Shown here: positions 42,065 through 51,194 of the stretch, in pieces
How positions within the stretch are numbered: position 1 is the stretch's first letter
Layout: every line of letters starts with the position of its first letter
Assembly (NCBI RefSeq): GCF_934636665.1
Contig: NZ_CAKUAT010000003.1
Span: 62,001-126,000 of the forward strand
Direction of reading: 5' to 3'
Length of the DNA: 64,000 nt
Source of the DNA: an uncultured Senegalimassilia sp.
GTDB lineage: Bacteria; Actinomycetota; Coriobacteriia; Coriobacteriales; Eggerthellaceae
Program-made: the position numbers and the translations under genes
Notes under the pieces: generated by a model
Seen by the model: only the letters and a program-made list of their open reading frames with translations
Database searches by the model: none
Told to the model about the DNA's origin: nothing

Positions 42065-42913
42065 CTACTCGGCCTTCGCCTTCTTCGTGGGGCGGGTCAG
42101 CTCGATGGCCTCCTCGGGGGTGTGCTCGGGAATGGGATGAGCGGCGAACACCTCGGAGAAATCGCGGCCGTCGGGGAACAGCGCGCGCATATCCACCTGC
42201 TCGCGCGGTACGCGCTGATGCAGCGCGAACACCTCGCGCATGGCGTACCACGAGCACCCGTCCAGGCGATCTTCCTTCGGCAGGAAGTCGAAATCGCTTA
42301 CCACCAGAGGCTTTCCGTATTCCACCGTGATTTTGGGGAAACGGATGCGCTCGCCTTTGCGCTTGACGTTCTCCGCCTCACGCACGCACATGGGCAGGAT
42401 AGGCGCCTTGCCCATCTTCGCGATGAACGCCGCACCGGAGTGGATTTCGGGCGTTTTGCTGCCCTTGCCGCGGCGCGTGCCCTCCGGCAGGATGCCCACC
42501 AGCTGGTTTCCCTTCAGCATGTGCGCCGCGCGTTTAATGGCGGTGCGGTCGGCCGAATCGCGCTTGATGGGGAACGCGCCCACGCGCGAGAGGATCTGCC
42601 CCGCCAAGCCGTGGGCGTTGCCGAACAGCGAGTCGCGGCCCATCAGACGCACGAACTGGCTCGGACGCGCCGCCACGTACATAAGCACCACGTCCAAAAA
42701 CGACGTGTGGTTGGAAACCACCACCGCACCGCAGCGGTCCTTGAACGCGCGAAGGTTCTCGCGCCCGTCCACGCGATAGCGGAACAGCACCTTGAACACG
42801 AAGCCGATCAGCACATACGCGAAGTTCGCGAACCAATGCGGGATCTGCTTCTCGTCGGTGGTGCCGCCGAGCGCGCGGTCCCACATGTCCTCGTATTTCA
42901 GAAACAGGCTCAT
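42065..42913 (-). CDS. 1-acyl-sn-glycerol-3-phosphate acyltransferase family protein
   Basis: Membrane-associated acyltransferase of 282 residues of the PlsC type. Catalytic motif SNHTSFLD (HX4D, about residue 92), second block FPIKRDSADR, and the substrate-binding EGTRRGKG (about 160) are in order. It would acylate lysophosphatidic acid to phosphatidic acid. Its ATG overlaps the cmk stop by 4 bases (ATGA), so it is translationally coupled. The C-terminal 60 residues are hydrophilic and lack similarity I recognise. Confidence 0.88.
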   Translation of the reverse strand: MSLFLKYEDMWDRALGGTTDEKQIPHWFANFAYVLIGFVFKVLFRYRVDGRENLRAFKDRCGAVVVSNHTSFLDVVLMYVAARPSQFVRLMGRDSLFGNAHGLAGQILSRVGAFPIKRDSADRTAIKRAAHMLKGNQLVGILPEGTRRGKGSKTPEIHSGAAFIAKMGKAPILPMCVREAENVKRKGERIRFPKITVEYGKPLVVSDFDFLPKEDRLDGCSWYAMREVFALHQRVPREQVDMRALFPDGRDFSEVFAAHPIPEHTPEEAIELTRPTKKAKAE

Positions 42914-43590
42914 ACGTGCACGCCCTTCTCCTGGGCAAGCGTGCAGATGCGCTCGATGATCTGCTCGATGGTGCGACCCGTGGAGTCCATCTGCACGGCA
43001 TCGGGCGCCGGCTTGAGCGGGCTGGTATCGCGCGAGGAATCGATGGCGTCTCGGCGCTCGATGTCGGCAAGCACCTCGGCGTAATCGGTGCTGCCCACGC
43101 CCCGGCGCTCGTTTTGCGCCACGCGGCGATGGGCGCGCTCGGCAGCGCTGGCGGTCAAAAACACCTTCAGCTCAGCCTCAGGGAACACCGCCGTGCCGAT
43201 GTCGCGGCCTTCCACCACGTAGTTGCCCGCGCGGCCGATGCGCTGCTGCTGGGCCACAAGCGCCTGGCGAACGGCGGGCGCGGCGGCCACGGCGCTGACG
43301 GAGCGGTCGATCTCGGCCGTGCGGATGGCGTCGGTCACGTCCACGCCGGCGATGGAGACGCGGCGCGGCAACGGGTCGCCCGGCTCATGGGAGAACCCGA
43401 TTTCATGCATATCGGCGATGCGGCCGAGCGCTTCGCCGTCTTCCAGCGAGACGCCATCTTGCAGCGCCTGCCAGGCGATGGAGCGGTACATGGCGCCCGT
43501 GTCCAGGCACGAGAAGCCCAAACGGCGCGCGACCGCCTTCGAAACGGTCGATTTGCCGGCGCCGCTCGGGCCGTCGATAGCGATGATCAT
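42910..43590 (-). CDS. cmk: Cytidylate kinase
   Basis: Nucleoside monophosphate kinase of 226 residues that phosphorylates CMP and dCMP. It opens MIIAIDGPSGAGKSTVSKAVARRLGFSCLDTGAMYR (P-loop and the CMP-binding Asp/Arg region). The DVTDAIRT, YVVEGRDIGTAVFPEA and LTASAAERAHRR blocks match the family. ATG at 43590 follows GAAAGG. It overlaps the aroA stop by 4 bases. Confidence 0.94.
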   Translation of the reverse strand: MIIAIDGPSGAGKSTVSKAVARRLGFSCLDTGAMYRSIAWQALQDGVSLEDGEALGRIADMHEIGFSHEPGDPLPRRVSIAGVDVTDAIRTAEIDRSVSAVAAAPAVRQALVAQQQRIGRAGNYVVEGRDIGTAVFPEAELKVFLTASAAERAHRRVAQNERRGVGSTDYAEVLADIERRDAIDSSRDTSPLKPAPDAVQMDSTGRTIEQIIERICTLAQEKGVHV

Positions 43591-44906
43591 CGTGCAAGCC
43601 TTTCGATATCGTCCAGGAAGCCGGGATAGCTGACGCACACGGCCTCGAAATCCTTGATGTTCACGGAAACCTTGCCGGTCAGGCCGACGAGCGACCAGGT
43701 CATGGCAAGGCGATGGTCGCCGAGCGAGTCGAACTCGAGCCCCTCGGGGACCTGCAGGCCGGGCTGGCCCTCGATGTAAAGGTCGTCGCCTTCGCACCAG
43801 GCATCCACGCCCAACTTGGCCAGACCGTCCATTATAGCGGCAAGACGGTCGGTTTCCTTCACGCGAAGCTCCCCCACCTGACGGAACACGGTGATGCCGT
43901 GCGCGTGAGCGGCAACCAGCGCCAGCACCGGGATCTCGTCGATGATGCCGGCGATCTTGTCGGCCGGCACCTCGCAGCCGCGCAGGTCAGGCGTGTAGCA
44001 GGCCTCGATGATGCCGTAGGGCTCCTTGCCCGCCGCGCCCGTGTGCGTGACGCTGACCTGGGCGCCCATGCGCTCGAGCGTGCGCACGAAGCCGATACGC
44101 GCCGTGTTCAGGCTGACGTCCTCGATCTGGATCGAGCTTTCAGGGCGCAGAACCGCCGCGCACGCGAGGAACGCCGCCGAGGAGGGGTCGCCCGGCACGA
44201 GCACCTCGCCGGCATGGGGCTGGGCGGTGCCGGTCACGCTGGCCGTGCAGGAGCCGGCCGTGGTGGCCACGCCGTATTCGGGCAGCATGAGCTCGGTGTG
44301 GTTGCGGCTCGGCGCCGGCTCGTTGACCGTGGTGGTTCCCGAAGCGTACATGCCGGCAAGCAGCACAGCGGTCTTGAGCTGGGCCGATGCCATAGGAGCG
44401 TCGTAGGTGAGGGGGCGCAGCCCGCCGCCGTGGACGGTGATGGGCAGCGTCTCGCGGCCTTCGGGAAGGAAGCGCGCGCCCATCTTCATGAGCGGCGCGG
44501 TGATGCGGCGCATCGGGCGCTTGCACAGCGAGGAATCGCCCGTGAGCGTGACCTGGATATCCCACGGCGCCAGGATGCCCATGAGCAGGCGCACCGTGGT
44601 GCCGGAGTTGCCGCAATCCACGGGCTCGGCGGGCTGGCTGGGACCGGCGGCGCCCCAGCCGGTGATGCCGCCGGCAAGGCTTCCGTCGGGCTGCTTCTCC
44701 AGGCTGACCTGGGCGCCCAGGGCGCTCACGGCGCCGATGGAGCTGCGCACGTCGGCGGAATCGAGCACGCCGGACACGCGCGAAGTACCTTCCGCCATGG
44801 CGGAGAACAGCACGGCGCGGTGGCTGATGGACTTGTCGCCCGGCACGCGCGTGGAACCGTGCATGGGGCTTTCAAGCGGTTTGATGACGGTGATGTTATC
44901 CGACAT
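43587..44906 (-). CDS. aroA: 3-phosphoshikimate 1-carboxyvinyltransferase (EPSP synthase)
   Basis: Shikimate pathway enzyme of 439 residues joining PEP and shikimate 3-phosphate. Motifs: VPGDKSISHRAVLFSAMAEG near the start, CGNSGTTVRLLMG, and RVKETDRLAAI-type LRVKETDRLAAIMDGL near residue 350, with DHRLAMTWSLVG near 405. The order and length are canonical. AAGGAG lies upstream within tyrA, whose 3' end it overlaps by 11 bases. It is in the middle of the tyrA-aroA-cmk-plsC operon, a combination common in actinobacteria for aroA-cmk. Confidence 0.95.
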   Translation of the reverse strand: MSDNITVIKPLESPMHGSTRVPGDKSISHRAVLFSAMAEGTSRVSGVLDSADVRSSIGAVSALGAQVSLEKQPDGSLAGGITGWGAAGPSQPAEPVDCGNSGTTVRLLMGILAPWDIQVTLTGDSSLCKRPMRRITAPLMKMGARFLPEGRETLPITVHGGGLRPLTYDAPMASAQLKTAVLLAGMYASGTTTVNEPAPSRNHTELMLPEYGVATTAGSCTASVTGTAQPHAGEVLVPGDPSSAAFLACAAVLRPESSIQIEDVSLNTARIGFVRTLERMGAQVSVTHTGAAGKEPYGIIEACYTPDLRGCEVPADKIAGIIDEIPVLALVAAHAHGITVFRQVGELRVKETDRLAAIMDGLAKLGVDAWCEGDDLYIEGQPGLQVPEGLEFDSLGDHRLAMTWSLVGLTGKVSVNIKDFEAVCVSYPGFLDDIERLAR

Positions 44907-46068
44907 GGGTGTGCTCCTTAGGCGCTAGCGGGCTGAACGAAACGGAGAAACCGGCGTTGATAAGGTGCGCCGACAGCTTGCCGATGTCGCCTTCGTCGGT
45001 GAGCACGAGCGAGAGCACGGCCGAGTCCTCGGTGACGTGATCGATCTCGATGGACTGGATATTGCACCCCACCTTGCTGGTGATGGTGGTGACCTCGGCC
45101 ACCACGCCGGGGCGGTCCTCCATGGGGATGCGCACCTCCAGCAGGCGCTCGGTGCACGGCAGCCATGCGGCGGGCAGCGCGCGCCGCGCATCGGCGGCCT
45201 CGGCGAGCAGGCTGGTCAGCGTTGCGCGATCGCCCGCCTCAAGCGCGTCGGCGAACTGCCCGATGATGCCCTGCATCTCGCGCAAACCACCCAAAAGCGC
45301 ATCTTTGTTGTCGAAGGCGATGCCGCACCACAGCTCGGGCGAGCCGGCGGCGATGCGCGTGGAGTCCTTGAACCCGCCCGCTGCAAGGCGCATAAGCGAA
45401 TCCTGGCCCTCGGCGTGGCGCACAGCAAGCTGCACGAGCGAGCTGGCGGTGAAGTGCGGCACGTGGCTGACCACGGCCACCGCCGCGTCATGCTGTTCAC
45501 GCGGCAGGCTGATGACGCGCGCGCCGATGCCGGTGATCAGCTCGTGCAGGCGCGTGAAATGCTCCGCCGGCGTATCGGCGTCGGGGCACAAGATCCAATA
45601 CGCGCCCTTGAACAGGTCGGCGCGGGCGCCCGTGATGCCGTTCTTTTCGGAACCGGCCATGGGGTGGCCGGGGACGAAGTTCTGCGGATACGGAAGGGTG
45701 TGCGCGGCCATTTCGATGATGCGGCTTTTCGTGGAAGCGGTATCGGTGATTATGCCGCGATAGCCCCACTCCGCCAAATCCTTCAGATAGCCTTCCACCA
45801 CGCTGACGGGCGTGGCCAAAACCACCAGGTCGCAACTGTCTTCGATGAACGCACGGAACTCCGCGGCATCGGGAGCGGCGGTTGCGGTGGCCCAGCCCCT
45901 GTTGACGGCCTCGACGCGGGTGGCCAGGTCGGTGTCGACGGCCATGACCTGCGCCGACGGGTTCGCCCCGCGCAATGCGGCGGCGAAGCTGGCGCCGATG
46001 AGGCCGAAGCCGATGACGGCTACGCGTTCGAAGCCGCCGGTTTTCGCTTGATCGATTGTTTGTGCCAT
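44896..46068 (-). CDS. tyrA: Prephenate dehydrogenase with ACT domain
   Basis: Protein of 390 residues. The NAD-binding fold opens VAVIGFGLIGASFAAALRG, followed by LVVLATPVSVV, ITDTASTKSRII and FVPGHPMAGSEKNG (substrate-binding). A C-terminal ACT domain (about 305-380, LLEVRIPMEDRPGVVAEVTTITSKVG) would bind tyrosine for feedback control. ATG at 46068 is chosen where the family starts, although the ribosome binding site is weak; a TTG lies 51 bases upstream. First gene of the operon; the reaction forms 4-hydroxyphenylpyruvate. Confidence 0.92.
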   Translation of the reverse strand: MAQTIDQAKTGGFERVAVIGFGLIGASFAAALRGANPSAQVMAVDTDLATRVEAVNRGWATATAAPDAAEFRAFIEDSCDLVVLATPVSVVEGYLKDLAEWGYRGIITDTASTKSRIIEMAAHTLPYPQNFVPGHPMAGSEKNGITGARADLFKGAYWILCPDADTPAEHFTRLHELITGIGARVISLPREQHDAAVAVVSHVPHFTASSLVQLAVRHAEGQDSLMRLAAGGFKDSTRIAAGSPELWCGIAFDNKDALLGGLREMQGIIGQFADALEAGDRATLTSLLAEAADARRALPAAWLPCTERLLEVRIPMEDRPGVVAEVTTITSKVGCNIQSIEIDHVTEDSAVLSLVLTDEGDIGKLSAHLINAGFSVSFSPLAPKEHTHVG

Positions 46069-46290
46069 AAGGCGATGCAGACCTTCCGGATCCGATCTAG
46101 GATAGGACGTTGCGGGCAAGCCGGCATCGCATCGGCAAGCGCGAAACCGCCGCGCAGGTCAAAGAAGGCCCGCGACAAGGCGAAACGCCGAGTTCGCAAA
46201 CACCAGCAGTTTACCCGGGTGCCCATTATAGCCGTTTCCCGCCAGCGCACAGCCCGCCACGCCCGGCAAGCACGAGGGGAACACGAACGC

Positions 46291-47172
46291 TTACTTTATA
46301 GACGCGTGCAGCGCCGCCACCTCTTCGGGAGTGAGTTCGCGCCATTGGCTGCGGGGCAGGTCGCCTAGCTCGATGGGGCCGAAACTGTCGCGGTGCAGGG
46401 CCAAAACGCCGTGCTTGATAGCCGACAGCATGCGCTTGACCTGGCGTTTCCGTCCTTCGCGCAACACTACGCGCACCACGGCGCGCTGCTGGGAGCGCTT
46501 GCGCAGGATGGCGACGCGTTGCGGACTGGGCACGCTGCCGTTGGGCTCGTGGTCGGGCACGGCGGGCGGCACCTCCAGCATGGACAGCGCGCGCTTCGCT
46601 TCCGCACCTTCCACCAGCGCGGCCTTCGCGGGCGCGGTCATGCCGTCGTCAAGCTGGATGCCTTGCTCAAGCTGGGCGAGCTGCTCGGGCGTGGGCTTGC
46701 CGTTGACCAGCGCCAAGTAGCGCTTCTCCACGTGATGACGCGGGTGCAAAAGGCCGTTGCCCAGCTCGCCGTCGGTGCTGAACAGCAAAAGGCCCGTGGT
46801 GTCGAAGTCCAGGCGCCCGATGGGAAACAGCCCCGGGAAGCGGTCGGTGGGAACGAGCTCGGCCACCGTGGGTCGGCCCTGCGGGTCGGACATGGTGGTC
46901 ACGTAACCGGCGGGTTTGTGCAGCATGATGGTGACGGGGCCGCCCTCCAGGCGCACGGGCACGCCGTCGACGGCCACCTGGTCAACCAACGGATCGACTT
47001 TGCTTCCCAGCTCGGTGACTACCTGGCCGTTCACCGTCACGCGCCCGGCCGTCATGAGGTTCTCCGACCCTCGACGGCTTGCCGCGCCGGCGCGCGCCAG
47101 GAACTTCTGCAGGCGCATGGGCACAAGGCGCTCCTCGGGCTGCGTTTGGTTGGGTTTGAGTTGCCTGGTCAT
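46291..47172 (-). CDS. Pseudouridine synthase of the RsuA/RluB family
   Basis: Protein of 293 residues. An S4 RNA-binding domain (MRLQKFLARAGAASRRGSENLMTAGRVTVNG, 19-80) is followed by the catalytic domain with GRLDFDTTGLLLFSTDG (catalytic Asp), EKRYLALV and LREGRKRQVKRML. It probably modifies 23S rRNA like RluB; 16S modification by an RsuA type is the alternative. GGGAGA lies before ATG 47172. It follows scpB by 42 bp in the same orientation, an arrangement common in Gram-positive genomes. Confidence 0.92.
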   Translation of the reverse strand: MTRQLKPNQTQPEERLVPMRLQKFLARAGAASRRGSENLMTAGRVTVNGQVVTELGSKVDPLVDQVAVDGVPVRLEGGPVTIMLHKPAGYVTTMSDPQGRPTVAELVPTDRFPGLFPIGRLDFDTTGLLLFSTDGELGNGLLHPRHHVEKRYLALVNGKPTPEQLAQLEQGIQLDDGMTAPAKAALVEGAEAKRALSMLEVPPAVPDHEPNGSVPSPQRVAILRKRSQQRAVVRVVLREGRKRQVKRMLSAIKHGVLALHRDSFGPIELGDLPRSQWRELTPEEVAALHASIK

Positions 47173-47214
47173 GATTCTCCCATCACAGGTCGGTCGAAGT
47201 AGGCGGGGAAACGG

Positions 47215-48036
47215 TTACTCGTCGTCGGTTTCGAACTTCAGGCTGTCGAAGTCGATCTTCTCCACCAGCCCGAAGCTTTGCGCCATGGCGTCGGCGAGCA
47301 TCTGCTGCGCGGCGCTGCTCACCGGGCCGTCGCCGGCACCCTGCTGCGAGGTCGACGCACCGCCAGCGCCTTCGTCCTCGAAGTCGAACTGCAGCCCATC
47401 GAGCGGATCGCCCGCTCCGCCATCCATGACCTGCGCCTCGGGCGCCACGCGCGCCTCCTGCCCGCCCGCGCTCAGGCGCTCGCGGATGAGCTGACGCGTG
47501 GCGTCATCGGGCGCGAACTCGTCCAGATTCGGAAGGTCGCGCACCGAGCGCAACCCGAACTTCTCCAGGAAGCCGCGCGTGGTGGTATACAGCGTGGGGT
47601 TGCCCGGCGCGTCTGCCTGCCCCGCTTCGCGAATTAACCCCTTTTCCACCAGGGAGTTTATGGAGCTGTCGGAGTTCACGCCGCGCACGCTGGCAACGCC
47701 GGCGCGCGTGCAGGGCTGCAGGTAGGCCACGATGGCAAGCGTTTCCATAGCCGCTTGCGAGAGCTTGCGCGTGTCCCATGACAGCACGTACTTCTCCACC
47801 AGGTCGTGATAGGCCGGGTGCGTGTACAGCCGCCAGCCGCCGGCCACCTCGCGCAGCTGGATGCCGCGCTGTTCGCGCTCCAGCTTCTCGCGCAGGTCCA
47901 TCAGCGCCTGCTCGACCAGCTTCGGGTCGGCCTCCAGCATGTCGGCCAGCTCGATGACGCCGACCGGCTCGTCGGTAACGAACAGCATGGCCTCTATGGC
48001 GCCGGGCAGCTGCGCCTGATCAAGTCCTTCGAACAT
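47215..48036 (-). CDS. scpB: Segregation and condensation protein B
   Basis: Kleisin-associated winged-helix protein of 273 residues of the SMC condensin complex. Two tandem WH domains occupy residues 1-180 (QLPGAIEAMLFVTDEPV, then LSQAAMETLAIVAYLQPCTR and GLIREAGQADAPGNPTLYTTT). The last 90 residues are acidic and low in complexity, longer than in most ScpB proteins. It abuts scpA (TAG directly followed by ATG). Confidence 0.93.
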   Translation of the reverse strand: MFEGLDQAQLPGAIEAMLFVTDEPVGVIELADMLEADPKLVEQALMDLREKLEREQRGIQLREVAGGWRLYTHPAYHDLVEKYVLSWDTRKLSQAAMETLAIVAYLQPCTRAGVASVRGVNSDSSINSLVEKGLIREAGQADAPGNPTLYTTTRGFLEKFGLRSVRDLPNLDEFAPDDATRQLIRERLSAGGQEARVAPEAQVMDGGAGDPLDGLQFDFEDEGAGGASTSQQGAGDGPVSSAAQQMLADAMAQSFGLVEKIDFDSLKFETDDE

Positions 48037-48828
48037 CTATTCCTCCCCAACCGACGTCAGCGCATCATCGCCGTCCAGCAAAAGCTCGCCCGAACCCTCG
48101 ATGTACTCGATATCGATGTCGCCGAACAGCTGGCTTTGCTCCACGCGTACCATGGAGCGCTTGTACAGCTCGAGCACCGCCAGGAACGTGACCACCACCA
48201 GCGGCGTGGGCGCATCGTCGGCGATCAACTGCGAGAAGCGCAGCTGTTTGAGGTTGCGGATGCGCTGATGGATGGCGCGCACGTGAACCTCCACCGGGAT
48301 GGGTTTCGCGGCGATATGCTCGCTTTCCAGCAGAAACACCTCGCGCCGCGCCAGCGCACGGGCGGCAAGCAGCGCCAGAGAGTCAAGCGACACATCGCGC
48401 AAGAAGTCGGGCATGAGGTTCAGGAAGCACGCCTCGGGGCCGAACGGACGCGGATGCATGCGACCCTCGGCAACGAACCGCGCGTGCAACGCCGCCGCGG
48501 CGTTCTTGTACTGCTTGTATTCCAGCAGACGCTCCACCAGCATGTCGCGCGCCTCGGAGGGCGCCAGCTCGGCGATATCGTCCTCCACCTCGATATGCTC
48601 GCGCGGCAACAGGCTTTGCGCCTTGATCTCCAGCAGCGTGCTGGCTACCAGCAAAAAATCGCTGGCAACGTCCAGGTCAAGGTTCTGCATGCGGCCCACT
48701 TCGGCCAGATACTGATCGGCGATTTGCGTGATGTTGATGGCGCCGATATCAACCTTCTGGCGGCTGACCAGGTACAACAGCAGATCGAACGGCCCCTCGA
48801 AACTGTCGGTGCGAACGCGGTACGACAC
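48037..48828 (-). CDS. scpA: Segregation and condensation protein A
   Basis: Kleisin of 263 residues bridging SMC heads in chromosome condensation. It opens with FEGPFDLLLYLVSRQKVDIGAINITQIADQYL, the canonical N-terminal kleisin sequence, and has DFLLVASTLLEIKAQSLLP. The C-terminal winged helix (TFLAVLELYKRSMVRVEQ) precedes an acidic end. The start is GTG, 15 bp after the protease gene; it is contiguous with scpB. Confidence 0.93.
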   Translation of the reverse strand: MSYRVRTDSFEGPFDLLLYLVSRQKVDIGAINITQIADQYLAEVGRMQNLDLDVASDFLLVASTLLEIKAQSLLPREHIEVEDDIAELAPSEARDMLVERLLEYKQYKNAAAALHARFVAEGRMHPRPFGPEACFLNLMPDFLRDVSLDSLALLAARALARREVFLLESEHIAAKPIPVEVHVRAIHQRIRNLKQLRFSQLIADDAPTPLVVVTFLAVLELYKRSMVRVEQSQLFGDIDIEYIEGSGELLLDGDDALTSVGEE

Positions 48829-48843
48829 GATGCCCCGCCGCCC

Positions 48844-49530
48844 CTACGAGATGGTGAAGGGGAACAGCAGGTTGCCCAGGTTGCCGGCGGTAGCATCCAG
48901 GTAGATGCCGAACACGTTCACGTGGATGATATACGGCAGCATAATAGCCACGATCATGAAGATGGGGAACGCGTACTGCTGCACCTTGTAGTACTTCGGC
49001 AACCACTTCACGGGCATGAAGAACGCGAAGATGGAGCTGCCGTCCAGCGGAGGGATGGGCAGCAGGTTGAAGAACATAAGGTACAGGTTGATCAGCGCGA
49101 ACATGGGCAGGAACATCAAGTAGATGTAGAAGAACGCCTGGCTCTGCACCACCCACTGCGCAACAGGGGCGAACCCGTAGAGCACCCACGCGACCACGCC
49201 CGCCAGCACGGCGAGCAGCAAATTTGCGGCGGGACCGGCCAAACCCACGATCAGGTCGCCCTTGCGCGGGTCCTTGAAGTACGCGGGATTGTACGGAACC
49301 GGCTTGGCGTAGCCGAACACGGGCATGTTCATGGCCATGAGCAAAAACGGCATGATAACGGTGCCGAACGGGTCGACGTGCGCAAGCGGGTTGAACGACA
49401 GGCGCCCCGCGCGTTTGGCGGTGGGGTCGCCCAGTTTCCAGGCAGCAAAGCCGTGCGCCATCTCGTGCAACACGATGGCGGGAACGAAGCTCAAGATGGA
49501 GCAGATGAGATAAGGAAGCTGTGTAGTCAT
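48844..49530 (-). CDS. Site-2 protease family (M50) membrane metalloprotease
   Basis: Membrane protease of 228 residues. HEMAHGFAA (HExxH) is in the first helix, NPLAHVDPFGT follows, and the third zinc ligand is in NLLPIPPLDGS (NPDG-type). Five to six hydrophobic segments are present, as in short S2P homologues without a PDZ domain. ATG at 49530 lies only 9 bases after TATAAT (49540-49545), so its message may be leaderless. It is the first gene before scpA-scpB-rluB, a conserved neighbourhood in Firmicutes and Actinobacteria. Substrate unknown. Confidence 0.88.
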   Translation of the reverse strand: MTTQLPYLICSILSFVPAIVLHEMAHGFAAWKLGDPTAKRAGRLSFNPLAHVDPFGTVIMPFLLMAMNMPVFGYAKPVPYNPAYFKDPRKGDLIVGLAGPAANLLLAVLAGVVAWVLYGFAPVAQWVVQSQAFFYIYLMFLPMFALINLYLMFFNLLPIPPLDGSSIFAFFMPVKWLPKYYKVQQYAFPIFMIVAIMLPYIIHVNVFGIYLDATAGNLGNLLFPFTIS

Positions 49531-49650
49531 AATCTCACTATTATAACGCCACAAGCACCAATGCGAAACCGATAACCGACCTGAAACCTATTCGTAACGC
49601 CAATAGTCACAAGCAAACCCGATAGACGCCGCGGCGTCCTTCACGCAACA

Positions 49651-49687
49651 AAACGGGCGGGCGACCTTGGTGGCCGCCCGCCCGTTT
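49651..49687 (-). terminator. Intrinsic terminator of serC
   Basis: AAACGGGCGGGCG and CGCCCGCCCGTTT form a 13-bp stem; on the minus strand it is followed by TGTTGCG. It is 61 bp after the serC stop. Confidence 0.75.
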
Positions 49688-49748
49688 GAAAGCGCTATCG
49701 CTATCGCGAGACCAGCGCCCGCGCACCGGGCGCTCGCTTATCGCGAAC

Positions 49749-50831
49749 TTACGCGTTCTCGCGCTCGAACTTGTCCATGAACTGGACCAGCGCCTCGACG
49801 CCCGCCTTGGGCATGGCGTTGTAGATGCTGGCGCGCATGCCGCCGACGCTGCGGTGGCCCTTGATGTTCTCGATGCCCGCGGCCTTGGCCTCGGCGATGA
49901 ACTTCGCGTCCAGCTCGGGGTTGCCCGTGACGAACGGCACGTTCATAAGCGAACGGAACTCCTTCTTCGCCGTGCCGCTGAACAGCTTGGACTGATCCAG
50001 GTAGTCGTAGAGGATGGCGGCCTTCTCCTCGTTGAGCTTCTGCATGGCCTCAAGGCCGCCCAGGCCCTTGAGCCACTGGAACACCTTGCCGCACATGTAG
50101 ATGCCGTAGCACGGCGGGGTATTGGACAGGCTGCCGGCGTCGGCCTGCGTCTTGTAGCGCATGATGGTGGGCGTGAACGGCAACACGTCCTCGCGGATCA
50201 GGTCGTCGCGCACGATGACGATAACCACGCCGGCCGGGCCGACGTTCTTCTGCACGCCGCCGTAGATCAGGCCGTACTTCGACACATCCATGGGCTCGGA
50301 GAGGAACATGCTGGACACGTCGGAGACCAGCGGGGTGTCGCCGGTTTCGGGCAGCTTGGTGTAGCGGTTGCCGTAGACGGTCTCGTTCTGGCAGATGTAG
50401 ACGTAGTCGGCGTCGGGGCTGAACGTGAGGCCGTCGACGTCGGGCACGTAGGTGAAGTTCTCGTCCTCGGAGCTGGCGATGCAGCGGGCATCGCCGTAGA
50501 GCTTTGCCTCCTTGAAGGCCTTCTTCGACCAGTTGCCCGACACGATATAGTCGGCAACCTTGTTCTGCATCAGGTTCATGGGAATGGCCGCGAACTGCTG
50601 CGTGGCGCCGCCCTGCAGGAACAGCACGCGGTAGTTGTCGGGGATGTTCATGAGGTCGCGGATGTCCTGCTCAGCGGTCTCGATGATGCCCTTGAACGCG
50701 GCGGAGCGATGCGACATCTCCATCACGGACATGCCGGTGCCCTGATAATCGAGCATTTCCGCGGCGGCGGAGGACAGCACCTCCTCGGGGAGCACTGCCG
50801 GACCGGCCGAGAAATTGTACACGCGAGCCAT
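49749..50831 (-). CDS. serC: Phosphoserine aminotransferase
   Basis: PLP enzyme of 360 residues that makes 3-phosphoserine in serine synthesis (and acts in PLP synthesis in some bacteria). It opens MARVYNFSAGPAVLPEEVL, with QGGATQQFAAIPMNL, and the PLP lysine in GLIYGGVQKNVGPAGV. The substrate-binding end PNTPPCYGIYM-type (SNTPPCYGIYMCGKVFQWL) is present. AAGGAGG precedes the ATG at 50831. It is divergent from the nad operon across 360 bp. Confidence 0.95.
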   Translation of the reverse strand: MARVYNFSAGPAVLPEEVLSSAAAEMLDYQGTGMSVMEMSHRSAAFKGIIETAEQDIRDLMNIPDNYRVLFLQGGATQQFAAIPMNLMQNKVADYIVSGNWSKKAFKEAKLYGDARCIASSEDENFTYVPDVDGLTFSPDADYVYICQNETVYGNRYTKLPETGDTPLVSDVSSMFLSEPMDVSKYGLIYGGVQKNVGPAGVVIVIVRDDLIREDVLPFTPTIMRYKTQADAGSLSNTPPCYGIYMCGKVFQWLKGLGGLEAMQKLNEEKAAILYDYLDQSKLFSGTAKKEFRSLMNVPFVTGNPELDAKFIAEAKAAGIENIKGHRSVGGMRASIYNAMPKAGVEALVQFMDKFERENA

Positions 50832-51113
50832 GCTGAACCTCCTTGGGTTGACGAATGGATGCAGCGCGCCCGCAATACACGGGTTGGCGCCGGACGCGGG
50901 ACGCAAACGTGTTCCGCACCGATTCAGTATGGGCCTTTCGCATGTTGTACCTACCGGCGATACGGGATTTAAGGGCAAACGGCGAAGGCGCTCCGCGGGC
51001 GGCGGGCGGATGCGGCGGGCGGAGCCGCTGCTAGCGACAGACGCGCCGAGCCGGGCGCACGAGCGAGCACGAACACAGGCGGCAGCCCTTGCGGCCGATG
51101 GAGAAACGATGGG
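50832..51113. other. Divergent intergenic region serC-nadA
   Basis: About 280 bp, very GC-rich, with a GGCGGGCGGATGCGGCGGGCGG stretch near 51000 broken into repeated GGCGG words. No gene is seen; the nadA operator follows. Confidence 0.4.
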
Positions 51114-51145
51114 AACTTTACAGCTGTCAAGTCAGCTGTAAAGTT
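51114..51145 (+). promoter_or_regulatory. Palindromic operator of the nad operon, probable NiaR site
   Basis: AACTTTACAGCTG (51114-51126) and CAGCTGTAAAGTT (51133-51145) form a perfect 13-bp inverted repeat around TCAAGT, 50 bp upstream of nadA. The last gene of the operon encodes a NiaR-type 3H-domain repressor, which makes autorepression in response to niacin the natural reading. The palindrome is seen; the binding protein is inferred. Confidence 0.7.
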
Positions 51146-51194
51146 TTGCGGCATACTGCAGCGTCAAATAACCGCACGGAAGCATGGAGCGAAC

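Noticed and set aside
47806..49575. 589-codon plus-strand frame over scpA, scpB and M50
   Set aside because: Antisense shadow; the minus-strand genes are well-defined families.
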